A stretch of DNA of 31,856 bases, taken from assembly GCA_964595655.1 (NCBI GenBank), contig CAZQQV010000015.1:1-31856 (forward strand), written 5' to 3'. Made by a program: the position numbers and the translations under genes. The notes beneath the pieces were generated by a model that was given only the letters and a program-made list of their open reading frames with translations, ran no database searches and was not told where the DNA came from. Shown here in pieces: positions 15,944-24,155 of this stretch. The stretch is from Caldimicrobium sp964595655. GTDB lineage: Bacteria; Desulfobacterota; Thermodesulfobacteria; Thermodesulfobacteriales; Thermodesulfobacteriaceae. The number at the start of each line of letters is the position of its first letter. Position 1 is the stretch's first letter.

Positions 15944-17340
15944 TGGTAAACCTCTTTGGATGTGCCTTCTTTAAAATATTGAGGGGCATATTTTTTAACA
16001 AGCTCTTTAAAAACCTCTCCCCTCTCCTGATAATCCCTGAATTGATCAAAACTTGAACAGGCTGGAGAAAGAAGCACTATATCTCCTGGCTTTGCCACCT
16101 GAAAAGAAATAGCAAGGGCCTCGGCAAGTCCCTCTGCAAAATAGGTTTCAACAAGATCTCCAAGCTCCTCTTGAATGACAAATCTTGCCTCACCCATAAG
16201 AATAAGAGCCTTTACCTTTTCTTTTATTAAAGGCAAAAGGGGTTTATAGGAAGCCCCTTTGTGCCTTCCTCCAAGAATAAGAATAATTGGACCAAAAAGA
16301 CCCTTTAAAGCCTGAAGGGTTGCATCCACATTGGTTGCCTTAGAGTCATTGATAAAAGTAACCCCACCAAAGGTCCCTACATATTCAAGGCGATGGGGAA
16401 AACCAGTGAACTCTTTTATAAGCCTTTCACAGGCTTGAGGAGAACCTCCGGCTAATCTTCCTGCAAGCAAGGCCATGGCAAGATTGAACCTGTTATGCTC
16501 ACCAAGAAGCCGAAAGCCTCTTAAAGAATAAATTTCTCTCTCCCCAAAGGCCCATTTCAAAACCACATTATCTTCTTCAAGAAAAGCAGATACCCCTTCC
16601 TTTTCCCTCTCACTTACCCATAAAATCTTTCCCTTTATAATATTTTTAAATTTTTCAAAAAAGGGCTCGCCATAGGGAAGAAGGGCAAAATCCTCAGCAC
16701 GCTGATTTTCAAAGAGGCGATACTTATAATAAGCATATTCCTCAAGACTTTGATATCTATCCAGATGATCAGGAGTAATGTTCAAAAGCAAACCAATATG
16801 GGGATAAAAGGTTTCAATTCTTTCCAGCTGAAAACTTGACACCTCAAGAACAATTTTATCAAGCTTAACTCCACTCAACACATATTCAGAAAGGGGGATT
16901 CCATAATTTCCACCAGTAAAAACCTTAAATCCTGAAAGTTTAAGAAGCTCAGAAACCATAGCAGTAGTTGTGGTTTTCCCGTTTGTTCCGGTTATAGCAA
17001 TAGTATTGTCTCGCTCTTCAGGGCTCAAGAATCTAAAGGCAAGCTCAAGCTCACTGATAACAGGAACCCCCTTTTCAAGGGCAGGTTTAAAGACCTTTGG
17101 TGAAACTCCAGGGCTTACCACAATTAAATCTGCCCTTTTCAAAGTTTCAGGGTTGTGGCCTGCCGTCTCAAAAATTACTCCCTGTACCTCCATTGAAGAA
17201 AGATAAGAAGGAGGAAGCGCCTCCCTTGGCCTTTCTTCAGAAACTATTACCTCTGCTCCTTTGACAAGAAGAAGCCTCGTTGCCGCCTGACCACTCTTTC
17301 CAAATCCTATAACCACAACCCTTTTTCCTCTCAAATCCAT
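15940..17340 (-). CDS. murD: UDP-N-acetylmuramoylalanine--D-glutamate ligase MurD
   Basis: Adds D-Glu to UDP-MurNAc-L-Ala. The 466 aa contain the N-terminal nucleotide fold (VVVIGFGKSGQAA), the P-loop AITGTNGKTTTTAM near residue 115, NITPDHLDRY, FPHRLEYVG, FINDSKATNVDAT and the late LSPACSSFDQFRDYQERG segment, all typical of MurD. It starts 14 bp after mraY and overlaps murG by 4 bp, which suggests translational coupling. Confidence 0.97.
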   Translation of the reverse strand: MDLRGKRVVVIGFGKSGQAATRLLLVKGAEVIVSEERPREALPPSYLSSMEVQGVIFETAGHNPETLKRADLIVVSPGVSPKVFKPALEKGVPVISELELAFRFLSPEERDNTIAITGTNGKTTTTAMVSELLKLSGFKVFTGGNYGIPLSEYVLSGVKLDKIVLEVSSFQLERIETFYPHIGLLLNITPDHLDRYQSLEEYAYYKYRLFENQRAEDFALLPYGEPFFEKFKNIIKGKILWVSEREKEGVSAFLEEDNVVLKWAFGEREIYSLRGFRLLGEHNRFNLAMALLAGRLAGGSPQACERLIKEFTGFPHRLEYVGTFGGVTFINDSKATNVDATLQALKGLFGPIILILGGRHKGASYKPLLPLIKEKVKALILMGEARFVIQEELGDLVETYFAEGLAEALAISFQVAKPGDIVLLSPACSSFDQFRDYQERGEVFKELVKKYAPQYFKEGTSKEVYH

Positions 17341-17354
17341 TTTTTTAAATCCCT

Positions 17355-18434
17355 TTAGCGTATTTTCAGAGTGCTAAGAGCAATTATTCCGCAAAGCACA
17401 GAAATTATCCAGAATCTAACCACAACCTTATTTTCCTTCCAGCCAAGTAATTCAAAGTGATGATGAAGGGGAGCCATTTTAAAAATTCTCTTTCCACCAG
17501 TGAGCTTAAAATATCCCACCTGAAGAATAACCGACAAGGCCTCTGCCACAAAAATTGCCCCAGCAACAAGCAACATAAATTCCTGTTTTACCATAATGGC
17601 AATGGCACCCATTACTCCGCCAAGCGCAAGAGACCCCACATCTCCCATAAAAATCTCCGCTGGATGGGAATTATACCAGAGAAATCCAAGCCCTGCCCCT
17701 CCAAGAATTCCGCAAACCACAGCAAGCTCTCCTGCATAAGGAATGTAAGGAATAAAGAGATAATTTGCAAATTTATAATGCCCCGAGGCATAGGCAAAAA
17801 CAAGATAAACTCCTGCAACCACAACAAAGGGAACAATGGCAAGACCATCAAGTCCGTCTGTAAGATTAACTGCATTAGAACTCCCAAGAAGCAATACAAT
17901 TGTAAAAAAAAGATAGAGTATCCCCAGATCAATTATAACCTTCTTAAAAAATGGAAGATTAAGCGTAGTATTAAAACCAACCAGTTTGAAAAGAAGTACA
18001 TAAAAAAAGAAAGATACTATTATTTGATAGAGGAGTTTTTCTCTGGCTCTAAGCCCAAGATTTTTACCCCTTTTTATCTTTAAATAATCATCCGCAAAAC
18101 CTATTGCGCCAAATCCAAGAAGTGCAAAAAGAGAAAGCCAAACAAAGGGATTGGAAAGGTTGCACCAGAGTAAAACAGAAATAGTTACCGCAAGGATAAT
18201 AATAACTCCTCCCATGGTGGGAGTCCCTGTCTTAACCTTGTGATGAGCTGGGCCCTCTTCTCGCACAATCTGACCAAATTGTTTTTTCTTCATGTAATTA
18301 ATGAAAGAGGGCATCAAAAAATACACAAGAAGAAAGGCCATAAGGGAGCCATAAAAGGTTCGAAAGGTGATATATTTAAATAGATTAAAAATAGGAATCC
18401 AATCACTGAGAGGATAAAGAAGGTGATAAAACAT
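17355..18434 (-). CDS. mraY: Phospho-N-acetylmuramoyl-pentapeptide transferase MraY
   Basis: Integral membrane enzyme that transfers phospho-MurNAc-pentapeptide to undecaprenyl phosphate, making lipid I. The 359-aa protein has about ten hydrophobic helices and the signature segments GTPTMGGVIII, FADDYLKI, NLTDGLDGLA, FMGDVGSLALGG and APLHHHFELLGWKE, including the catalytic Asp residues and the HHH cluster. Its start shares one base with the murF stop (TAATG). Nothing unusual. Confidence 0.98.
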   Translation of the reverse strand: MFYHLLYPLSDWIPIFNLFKYITFRTFYGSLMAFLLVYFLMPSFINYMKKKQFGQIVREEGPAHHKVKTGTPTMGGVIIILAVTISVLLWCNLSNPFVWLSLFALLGFGAIGFADDYLKIKRGKNLGLRAREKLLYQIIVSFFFYVLLFKLVGFNTTLNLPFFKKVIIDLGILYLFFTIVLLLGSSNAVNLTDGLDGLAIVPFVVVAGVYLVFAYASGHYKFANYLFIPYIPYAGELAVVCGILGGAGLGFLWYNSHPAEIFMGDVGSLALGGVMGAIAIMVKQEFMLLVAGAIFVAEALSVILQVGYFKLTGGKRIFKMAPLHHHFELLGWKENKVVVRFWIISVLCGIIALSTLKIR

Positions 18435-19828
18435 TAGTTTCCCTCTCCAAGCAAATTTTTAACGATTCTTTCCATGCGCAAAGCCCTTGAACCTTTAACA
18501 AGAATAAAAGAAGGGGTGTCTTCAAGGCTTCCCCTCTCTAAAAAATCCTCAACAGTGGCATAAACTTCAAAGGGTTTCCCTGAATTTTTAAAGCCCTCTG
18601 CATAAAAAAGGGCCATCTCTCCTATAAAAATGGCTTTATCCACAAGTTCTCCTGCAAGCTCCCCGATTTCCCTGTGGAGTTGAGGGGCCATTTCTCCCAA
18701 TTCTTTCATATCCCCAAGAATAGCTATTTTAAGAGCCCCTGCTGAGGCCTCATCCTTCAGCCAAAAAAAAGAAGCCCTCATGGAGCCAGGATTAGCATTA
18801 TAGGTATCATCAAGAATAACCCAGTTTCCCCTCTTGAAAATTTTTCCCCTAACAAGTCCAGATAAATCCTTAGGAAGTCTCTCCAACACCTCCCTTATTT
18901 CAAGACCCGTTGCAAAGGCCACTGCAAGGGCTGAAAGAAGATTGAAAAGATTATGTTTCCCAGGAAGATTTATCTCAAAGGTATACTCCTCATTTTTAAA
19001 GAACATTTTTACTTTTAAGAAAGCGCCCTTCAATTCTTCTGAAAGAAGACGAAAGTCAGCCCCCTCCTTTTCTCCAAAGGATAACTTCCTTTGTGGAAAG
19101 GTCTCAACCCTTCTTCTTAGCAAATCCTGATCATAATTATAAATAATAACTCCCTCAGGATCGGTTTTTTCAAAAAGGGAAATCTTCTCCTCAAGAACTC
19201 CTTCAATGGAAGAGAGCCCTTCAAGATGAGCGGGTTGAATACAGGTAATCAGAGAAATAGAAGGTTTAGCAATTTCTGCAAGTCTTCTAATTTCTCCTTT
19301 TTGATTAGTTCCAACCTCAAGAACCACCCAGTCTGGCCTTTCTCTAATGCCCAAAATACTGAGAGGAACCCCTATCAGATTATTATAGTTAGCCTCATTT
19401 TTAGCAACCCTATAAAATTCTTTAAGAATTTCGTAAGTCATTTCCTTTGTGGTTGTCTTTCCGCAGGAGCCAGTTATAGCTATAACCTTGAAGTTTTTTT
19501 CAGTTCTATACCAGGCTGCAAAATCTCCAAGGGCCTTGAGGGTGTCCCTCACTAAAATGACAGAAATAGTCTTGGGAAGCTCTTCAAGTTTTAGATCCTT
19601 TGGAAAATAGGAAAGGACAAGCCCTTTAGCACCCCTTTCTAAGGCAACCTTCCAAAAGGAATGCCCGTCATAATTCTTTCCCTTTAGTGCCCAAAAGAGA
19701 TATCCCGGCTCAAGAATCCGTGTGTCTGTGGAAATACCCTTAAAGGGAATCCCCATATCACCGTTTACAAGCATTCCTCCTGTTCCCTTGATCACTTCCT
19801 CAGTGGTAAATCTGTTTTCAACAAGCAT
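18434..19828 (-). CDS. murF: UDP-MurNAc-tripeptide--D-Ala-D-Ala ligase MurF
   Basis: Adds D-Ala-D-Ala to the UDP-MurNAc-tripeptide. The 464 aa show the N-terminal STDTRILEPGYLFWALKG motif shared by MurE and MurF, the P-loop GSCGKTTTKEM, NYNNLIGVPLSIL, LEVGTNQKGEI and DDTYNANPGSMRA near residue 340, the last being characteristic of MurF. The start overlaps the murE stop by 11 bp and the stop overlaps mraY by 1 bp. Confidence 0.97.
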   Translation of the reverse strand: MLVENRFTTEEVIKGTGGMLVNGDMGIPFKGISTDTRILEPGYLFWALKGKNYDGHSFWKVALERGAKGLVLSYFPKDLKLEELPKTISVILVRDTLKALGDFAAWYRTEKNFKVIAITGSCGKTTTKEMTYEILKEFYRVAKNEANYNNLIGVPLSILGIRERPDWVVLEVGTNQKGEIRRLAEIAKPSISLITCIQPAHLEGLSSIEGVLEEKISLFEKTDPEGVIIYNYDQDLLRRRVETFPQRKLSFGEKEGADFRLLSEELKGAFLKVKMFFKNEEYTFEINLPGKHNLFNLLSALAVAFATGLEIREVLERLPKDLSGLVRGKIFKRGNWVILDDTYNANPGSMRASFFWLKDEASAGALKIAILGDMKELGEMAPQLHREIGELAGELVDKAIFIGEMALFYAEGFKNSGKPFEVYATVEDFLERGSLEDTPSFILVKGSRALRMERIVKNLLGEGN

Positions 19829-21299
19829 CTTCAGAAAGTCTCCTCAAGATTTTTTTTACTTCCTCTCTGTCAGAAAAGGGATATCTTTTTCCCATAATCT
19901 CTTGATAGTCTTCATGTCCCTTTCCAGCTATAAGAAGCACATCTCCTGGTTTTAATTCCTCTATGGCAAAGGCTATGGCCTCCCTTCTATCAGGAATGAT
20001 ATAAAAGGGCTTACTTCCATTTAGGCCAAGCTTTATATCTTCAATGATTTTTTCAGGGTCTTCAAAACGAGGGTTATCAGAGGTTAGCACAACGAGATCC
20101 GAAATGGAACTTGCAACCTTGCCCATAAGAGGTCTTTTCCCAGGATCCCGATTTCCACCGCATCCAAAAAGGGCTATCAAACGCCCTTTCTTAAGAGGCA
20201 AAAGACTCTTCAAAGCACTTTCAAGGGCCTGAGGAGTGTGGGCATAATCCACAAAAATAAACGCCCCATTGTAAATTCCGCAGAGCTCAAGCCTTCCAGG
20301 TGGATTTTTAAGCTTCTTTAAAGCAGAAATAATTTCCCCTTCGTCAAAACCAAGCCCAAGTGCTAAACCAAAAAGAGTTGCCACATTTAAGGCCTGATAA
20401 TCCCCAAAAAGCCCTGTCTCAACCTCATATTCACCCTTAAGCCCCCTTATCCTCAGTTTAAGCCCGGGGCTTCTCCCAAGAATTTCTGCCTTTATGCCCT
20501 CGTTCACTCTTATCATCCTTTCAGGCTCTAAAAATCTCTCATTAAGTAATTCTTGATAAAGTCTTTGCCCATAGACACTCTCAAGGGAAATAACGGCCTT
20601 TCCATCCAATTTCAAATAATTGGTAAAAAGCTTTTTCTTGGCTTGATAGTAAGATTCCATATCCCTGTGGTAATCCAGATGATCCCTTGAGAGATTGGTA
20701 AACCCTGCAAGATCATACATAAGCGGGAAAACTCTATCCTGATCAAGGGCATGAGAGGAAACCTCCATAACCACATATTTAATTGCCCTTTCTTTGGCCT
20801 CCTTCAAAAGAGGAGCAAGCTCAATAATAGAAGGAGTGGTCTCCTTTGAGGAATACCTTTTATCTCCTACCTCATAAAAAAGGGTCCCAAAATATGCGGA
20901 CTTAAAACCAAGATTTTCAAGAAGTTCCTTCAAAAAAAAACTTGTTGAACTTTTGCCATTGGTTCCGGTAATTCCAATAAGAACTAAATCCCTTTCGGGA
21001 TTTCCATAAAACTTTAAAGCAATTTTTCCCATTACCTCTTTTATGTTTTTGACCTGGATCTGGGTGCAATTCACGGAGGAATCAGGCGGACTTTCCCTGA
21101 TAATACAAACTGCCCCTTTATTTAAAGCCTCAGGAATATAACGCTCTCCACTCTCCTTTGTTCCCCTTCTTGCAAAAAAAATAAAACCTGGCTCAACCTT
21201 TCTTGAATCATCAGTAATTCCAGTAATTTCCAACTTCTCATCGTAATTAAATCTATCAAGAATTTCCTCTTCTCTAATAAGTTCTCCCAGGGTCATCAT
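19818..21299 (-). CDS. murE: UDP-MurNAc-L-Ala-D-Glu--meso-DAP ligase MurE
   Basis: Adds the third residue of the stem peptide. The 493-aa protein has DDSRKVEPGFIFFARRG, the P-loop ITGTNGKSSTS (Thr-Thr of most Mur ligases is Ser-Ser here, a mild change), VSSHALDQDRV, NLSRDHLDYH, FVDYAHTPQALE and TSDNPRFEDP. The DNPR motif is the known marker of meso-diaminopimelate specificity, so the wall is probably DAP-type. The start overlaps the stop of the ftsI-like gene as ATGA. Confidence 0.97.
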   Translation of the reverse strand: MMTLGELIREEEILDRFNYDEKLEITGITDDSRKVEPGFIFFARRGTKESGERYIPEALNKGAVCIIRESPPDSSVNCTQIQVKNIKEVMGKIALKFYGNPERDLVLIGITGTNGKSSTSFFLKELLENLGFKSAYFGTLFYEVGDKRYSSKETTPSIIELAPLLKEAKERAIKYVVMEVSSHALDQDRVFPLMYDLAGFTNLSRDHLDYHRDMESYYQAKKKLFTNYLKLDGKAVISLESVYGQRLYQELLNERFLEPERMIRVNEGIKAEILGRSPGLKLRIRGLKGEYEVETGLFGDYQALNVATLFGLALGLGFDEGEIISALKKLKNPPGRLELCGIYNGAFIFVDYAHTPQALESALKSLLPLKKGRLIALFGCGGNRDPGKRPLMGKVASSISDLVVLTSDNPRFEDPEKIIEDIKLGLNGSKPFYIIPDRREAIAFAIEELKPGDVLLIAGKGHEDYQEIMGKRYPFSDREEVKKILRRLSEDAC

Positions 21300-22243
21300 A
21301 ATCCTTTGACAAGATATTGAAGGTTGTTTTTTAACTTCTCAAAGGAATAAGTTTTTTCCTTTTCAGGAAGACCTCCAAAAAGCACATGCAAAAGGTCACC
21401 CTTTCTTGCAAGGTAAATCCATTCTCTTGAATCTTTAAGAAAGAAAAGGTATTCAAGCTCCTTTTCAGAGGGCTCACAGAGCTTCTCCTTTATTGGCAAA
21501 AAAGTAGGATTAACAGGTTTTTCACAAAGCTCAGCTAAACAATTTTTCACTAAAGAAAGAGGCGTTTCCACTTTGCCTCCTTTTCCTGTATATTCCTCAG
21601 CAAAGGAAATCTTTCTCTCTAACCATTCATTTTCTCCTTGGGAGTAATAGGCAATTAATTCCCCTGTTGAGATCCTAAAGAGGGCAATTCCTTTCAAGAA
21701 AAACTCACCATAGTTTTTATTTAAAGAATAAATCCTTTTTATGAATTTTGCATCAAGGGAGGTCATCACGCTTTGTCCTTTTTTAAGAAGGGGATCAAAG
21801 GTTTTTTCAAGGCCTGAGATACCTTCTCCCCCTGAGACATCACCAATCAAAGGTTTAAGCCCTTCAAAAATTGTTTTTCTTTCAACCTCCCCCTTTATAA
21901 CAACATTTTCAACCTTTTCAAGCTTTTTTACTTCCTCCAGGGTAAGACTTTCAGAAAGTAAAAAAAGCCCCTTTTTAGGAATTTCAAGGGGTCTTTTTAA
22001 ATAGGGCTGGATCTCTGCTGGCCAATCCCTTCCCAAAAGTGACTCTCCCTTCAAAATAAGGTAGGCTTTAAAATTTTCTTTATTGATAACAAGGGGCTCT
22101 CCCTCTCTATCAAGAAGATATCCCCTTTTTACTTTTAATTCTCCTGATGGGTTTAAACCCCTTCCTGAAGAAAGCCCATAAAAAAAGGCTAATCCCAAGA
22201 TAAAAAAGGCAATGATGGAACAAAAATTAAGCTTGCACCTCAT
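21296..22243 (-). CDS. Truncated FtsI/PBP-like protein lacking the transpeptidase core
   Basis: It holds the ftsI position between ftsL and murE, but is 315 aa instead of about 550-650. A membrane helix spans residues ~9-25. The class B PBP dimerisation region is recognisable: RGYLLDREGEPL (40-51) and LIGDVSGGEGISGLEKTFD (132-150). Then SVMTSLDAKF and GIALFRISTGELIAYYS (185-201) match the edge of the transpeptidase domain. Residues 225-249 (VETPLSLVKNCLAEL...NPTFL) resemble the late VTPLQLAxAYAxLAN...PTL segment, and LLHVLFGGLP (284-293) resembles HAWFVGFAP. The part between, which holds the catalytic SxxK and SxN, is absent, and no KTG is present. S230-x-x-K233 is probably chance. The frame is open, without stops, and both ends overlap neighbours as ATGA, so it looks maintained as a pseudoenzyme, perhaps a structural divisome protein. 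Confidence 0.82.
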   Translation of the reverse strand: MRCKLNFCSIIAFFILGLAFFYGLSSGRGLNPSGELKVKRGYLLDREGEPLVINKENFKAYLILKGESLLGRDWPAEIQPYLKRPLEIPKKGLFLLSESLTLEEVKKLEKVENVVIKGEVERKTIFEGLKPLIGDVSGGEGISGLEKTFDPLLKKGQSVMTSLDAKFIKRIYSLNKNYGEFFLKGIALFRISTGELIAYYSQGENEWLERKISFAEEYTGKGGKVETPLSLVKNCLAELCEKPVNPTFLPIKEKLCEPSEKELEYLFFLKDSREWIYLARKGDLLHVLFGGLPEKEKTYSFEKLKNNLQYLVKGL

Positions 22244-22584
22244 TTTAGATAAATGTAATCTCTCTCTTGAGGAGGTCTTAATCCAAGTTTTTTAGCCTTT
22301 TCAAGCACTATTTCTCGTGAAGTAAGATTTTTAAGCCTTTCTTCAAGAACATTTTTTTCCGCTAAAAGAGAAGCTTTCTCCCTCTTGATTTTGAAATAAA
22401 CAAAGCCTTTATAAGAAAGCCCTCCCAAAACCGTTATGAAAACAGAAAGAAGAATTACTAATAAGAGAGTCTCAAGGCTTTCAAGAACTTTTTCCCGAAG
22501 AGAAACCTTCTCTTCAGCCCTTCCTTTTTCACTTACCTTTCTGTAATCTACATTAGGCTTTAGCGTATATACCTTTCCAGCCAT
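22240..22584 (-). CDS. ftsL: FtsL-like bitopic cell division protein
   Basis: A 114-aa protein with a charged cytoplasmic N-terminus of about 36 residues, one transmembrane segment (about 38-60: LLLVILLSVFITVLGG) and a heptad-like extracytoplasmic region (REKASLLAEKNVLEERLKNL) ending in a SREIVLEKAKKLGL segment typical of FtsL/DivIC proteins. Identification rests on topology, size and place between rsmH and the ftsI-like gene, because FtsL sequences diverge strongly. It starts 3 bp after rsmH and overlaps the next start by 4 bp. In other bacteria FtsL/FtsB/FtsQ activates FtsWI, the pair that is missing or degenerate here. Confidence 0.85.
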   Translation of the reverse strand: MAGKVYTLKPNVDYRKVSEKGRAEEKVSLREKVLESLETLLLVILLSVFITVLGGLSYKGFVYFKIKREKASLLAEKNVLEERLKNLTSREIVLEKAKKLGLRPPQERDYIYLK

Positions 22585-22587
22585 GGT

Positions 22588-23472
22588 TTACCTCCTTTCA
22601 GCTACCCTCAGTTTAGCACTTCTTGCCCTGGGATTTCTCCTCACCTCCTCAAGGCTTGGAACTATGGGTTTTTTGGTGAGAACAAGAAGCCTTGGATCAC
22701 TTTTAAAAGCCCTTTTTACAAGCCTGTCTTCAAGGGAATGAAAGGAAATTATCAGAAATCTTCCCCCGGGTTTTAAAACCTCTGGAACCTCCTTTAAAGC
22801 CCTTTCCAGATTTTCAAGCTCGTGATTCACCTCTATTCTTAGGGCTTGAAACACTATAGCCAGCAAATCCTTCTCCTTCCTCTTAACCGGTTTAAAAAAC
22901 TCCCTTACCGCTGAGACAAGATCAAAGGTGGTCCTAAAGGGGGCCTCTTTTCTCTTTTTGACAATAAATCTTGCAAAACCTCGGGCCCTTGGAACCTCCC
23001 CTTTTGCAAAAACCCTGCATAATTCCTCTTCAGAAAAGGAATTGAGAATATCTTCAGCCTTTAGCCCAAGTTCAAGGTTCATTCTCATATCAAGGGGCTC
23101 ATCTTTTTGAAAGGTAAACCCCCTTCCAGAACCCTCAATCAAAAAGGAAGAAAGTCCAAGATCAAGGAGAACTCCGTCAACTTTAAGTCCCTCTTTTTCC
23201 ATTTCCTCTCTTATGTAAATAAAATTTTTGGGTATAATTTTTAATCTGTCTTCGTATTTTCTGAGTCTCTCCCTTGCAATTTGGAGGGTCTCCTCATTCC
23301 ATTCAAAGGCATAAACTTTGGCACTGGGAGCTCCCTTTTCAAGGATGGCCCTTGTATGCCCGCCAAGCCCAAGGGTTCCATCCACATAAATTCCATCCTC
23401 CTTAACATTGAGCCATTGAAGAACCTCATCAACAAGCACTGGCTCATGATAATACAGGTCATCCTCCCTCAA
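22588..23472 (-). CDS. rsmH: 16S rRNA (cytosine1402-N4)-methyltransferase RsmH
   Basis: SAM-dependent methylation of C1402 in the 16S rRNA decoding centre (older name MraW). The 294 aa begin with the family signature YYHEPVLVDEVLQWL, then the SAM loop VDGTLGLGGHTRAIL, GVLLDLGLSSFLIEG, RGFTFQKDEPLDMRM, FQALRIEVNHELENL, FLIISFHSLEDRLVK and the C-terminal NPRARSAKLRVAER. All are standard. The start overlaps the mraZ stop by 4 bp and the gene follows mraZ as in most dcw clusters. Confidence 0.98.
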   Translation of the reverse strand: MREDDLYYHEPVLVDEVLQWLNVKEDGIYVDGTLGLGGHTRAILEKGAPSAKVYAFEWNEETLQIARERLRKYEDRLKIIPKNFIYIREEMEKEGLKVDGVLLDLGLSSFLIEGSGRGFTFQKDEPLDMRMNLELGLKAEDILNSFSEEELCRVFAKGEVPRARGFARFIVKKRKEAPFRTTFDLVSAVREFFKPVKRKEKDLLAIVFQALRIEVNHELENLERALKEVPEVLKPGGRFLIISFHSLEDRLVKRAFKSDPRLLVLTKKPIVPSLEEVRRNPRARSAKLRVAERR

Positions 23473-23918
23473 GGTAAAGCAAAGTAAGGGTGTAAAGCCT
23501 GTAGAAATCCATCAAAATCAGATTTTATTTTTTCAAATCTTTCAGAGAGATTCTTGGGATTCCAGATTTCAAAATAGGTGAGCATTCCAAGAAGAACTAC
23601 CTCTTTTTCCGCCTGAATTTCTTCCCTTAAAGCTTGGGGAAGAAGGATTCTTCCCTGTCTATCGGGTTCACACTCCTCTGCTGATCCAAGAAAATATCTC
23701 AAAAATTCCCTTGCCTCTTTCATCCCAAAGGGAAGATTGAGAAGCTTTTTTTCAAGCTCATTCCATTCAGAAATTGGATAGGCAACCAGACATTCAGGCA
23801 AGTTAGTTATAACAAGCTTTTCCGTGCCATACTTTACCCTCAGAACCTCCCTAAACTTGGAAGGAAGACTGAGCCTCCCCTTCTCATCAAGATTATGCCT
23901 GAATTTCCCTCTAAACAT
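23469..23918 (-). CDS. mraZ: Transcriptional regulator MraZ
   Basis: First gene of the dcw operon. The 149-aa protein has two SpoVT-AbrB-like repeats: the N-terminal MFRGKFRHNLDEKGRLSLPSKFR, and a second repeat with EPDRQGRILLPQALREE, each with the family's DxxGRxxLP pattern. MraZ proteins bind GTGG-type direct repeats before their own operon as ring-shaped oligomers, and the expected repeats are present immediately before this start. Downstream it overlaps rsmH by 4 bp. No classical Shine-Dalgarno is seen; the box nearest the start (GTGGG) occupies that place. Confidence 0.97.
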   Translation of the reverse strand: MFRGKFRHNLDEKGRLSLPSKFREVLRVKYGTEKLVITNLPECLVAYPISEWNELEKKLLNLPFGMKEAREFLRYFLGSAEECEPDRQGRILLPQALREEIQAEKEVVLLGMLTYFEIWNPKNLSERFEKIKSDFDGFLQALHPYFALP

Positions 23919-23923
23919 TTTTT

Positions 23924-23948
23924 CCCACTTTTTTCCACTTTATACCAC
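23924..23948 (-). promoter_or_regulatory. MraZ operator, three GTGGN boxes at 10-bp period
   Basis: On the minus strand GTGGT (23948-23944), GTGGA (23938-23934) and GTGGG (23928-23924) are spaced by exactly 5 A/T bases. This fits the TGGG-type direct repeats separated by 5 bp described for MraZ binding in E. coli and Mycoplasma. The last box lies only 5 bases before the mraZ ATG and the first begins just after the -10 element, so binding should block the promoter and possibly translation. Confidence 0.82.
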
Positions 23949-23951
23949 CTA

Positions 23952-23979
23952 AGCATAAAGGAGAGGATAAAAATGTCAA
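23952..23979 (-). promoter_or_regulatory. dcw operon promoter
   Basis: A perfect -35 TTGACA (23979-23974) and a -10 TATGCT (23957-23952) with a 16-bp spacer point to mraZ. The predicted transcription start falls inside the first GTGGN box, leaving a leader of only about 30 nt. From 23980 to 24125 I see no gene. Confidence 0.72.
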
Positions 23980-24125
23980 GAGGAATTTTTTAAGGAAATT
24001 TTTTTAATAAGAGAAGAGCTTCTGAAAGGGTCTGGAAAAGGACAATTTTAGCTTGAGCGCTTTTTGAATGGTCTTTGAGAGTTTTTTAAACAGGATTTTG
24101 GAAATGTTTTTCCATCAATAAAAAA

Positions 24126-24145
24126 GTCCCTCCTTCAGGAGGGAC
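24126..24145 (-). terminator. Rho-independent terminator after the rubrerythrin remnant
   Basis: A perfect 8-bp stem, GTCCCTCC/GGAGGGAC, with a 4-base loop, followed on the minus strand by seven T (24125-24119). It separates the rubrerythrin unit from the dcw promoter. Confidence 0.9.
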
Positions 24146-24155
24146 ACATTTAAAT

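Noticed and set aside
17457..18083. A 208-codon open frame on the plus strand opposite mraY.
   Set aside because: It is antisense to a clear mraY, rich in Lys/Asn/His with no recognisable motif; a shadow frame.
21550..21575. S230-L-V-K233 in the FtsI-like protein as a surviving SxxK catalytic motif.
   Set aside because: Its surroundings (VETPLSLVKNCLAEL...NPTFL) fit the late TPLQLA region of PBPs, not the PGSTFK context, and no SxN or KTG follows.
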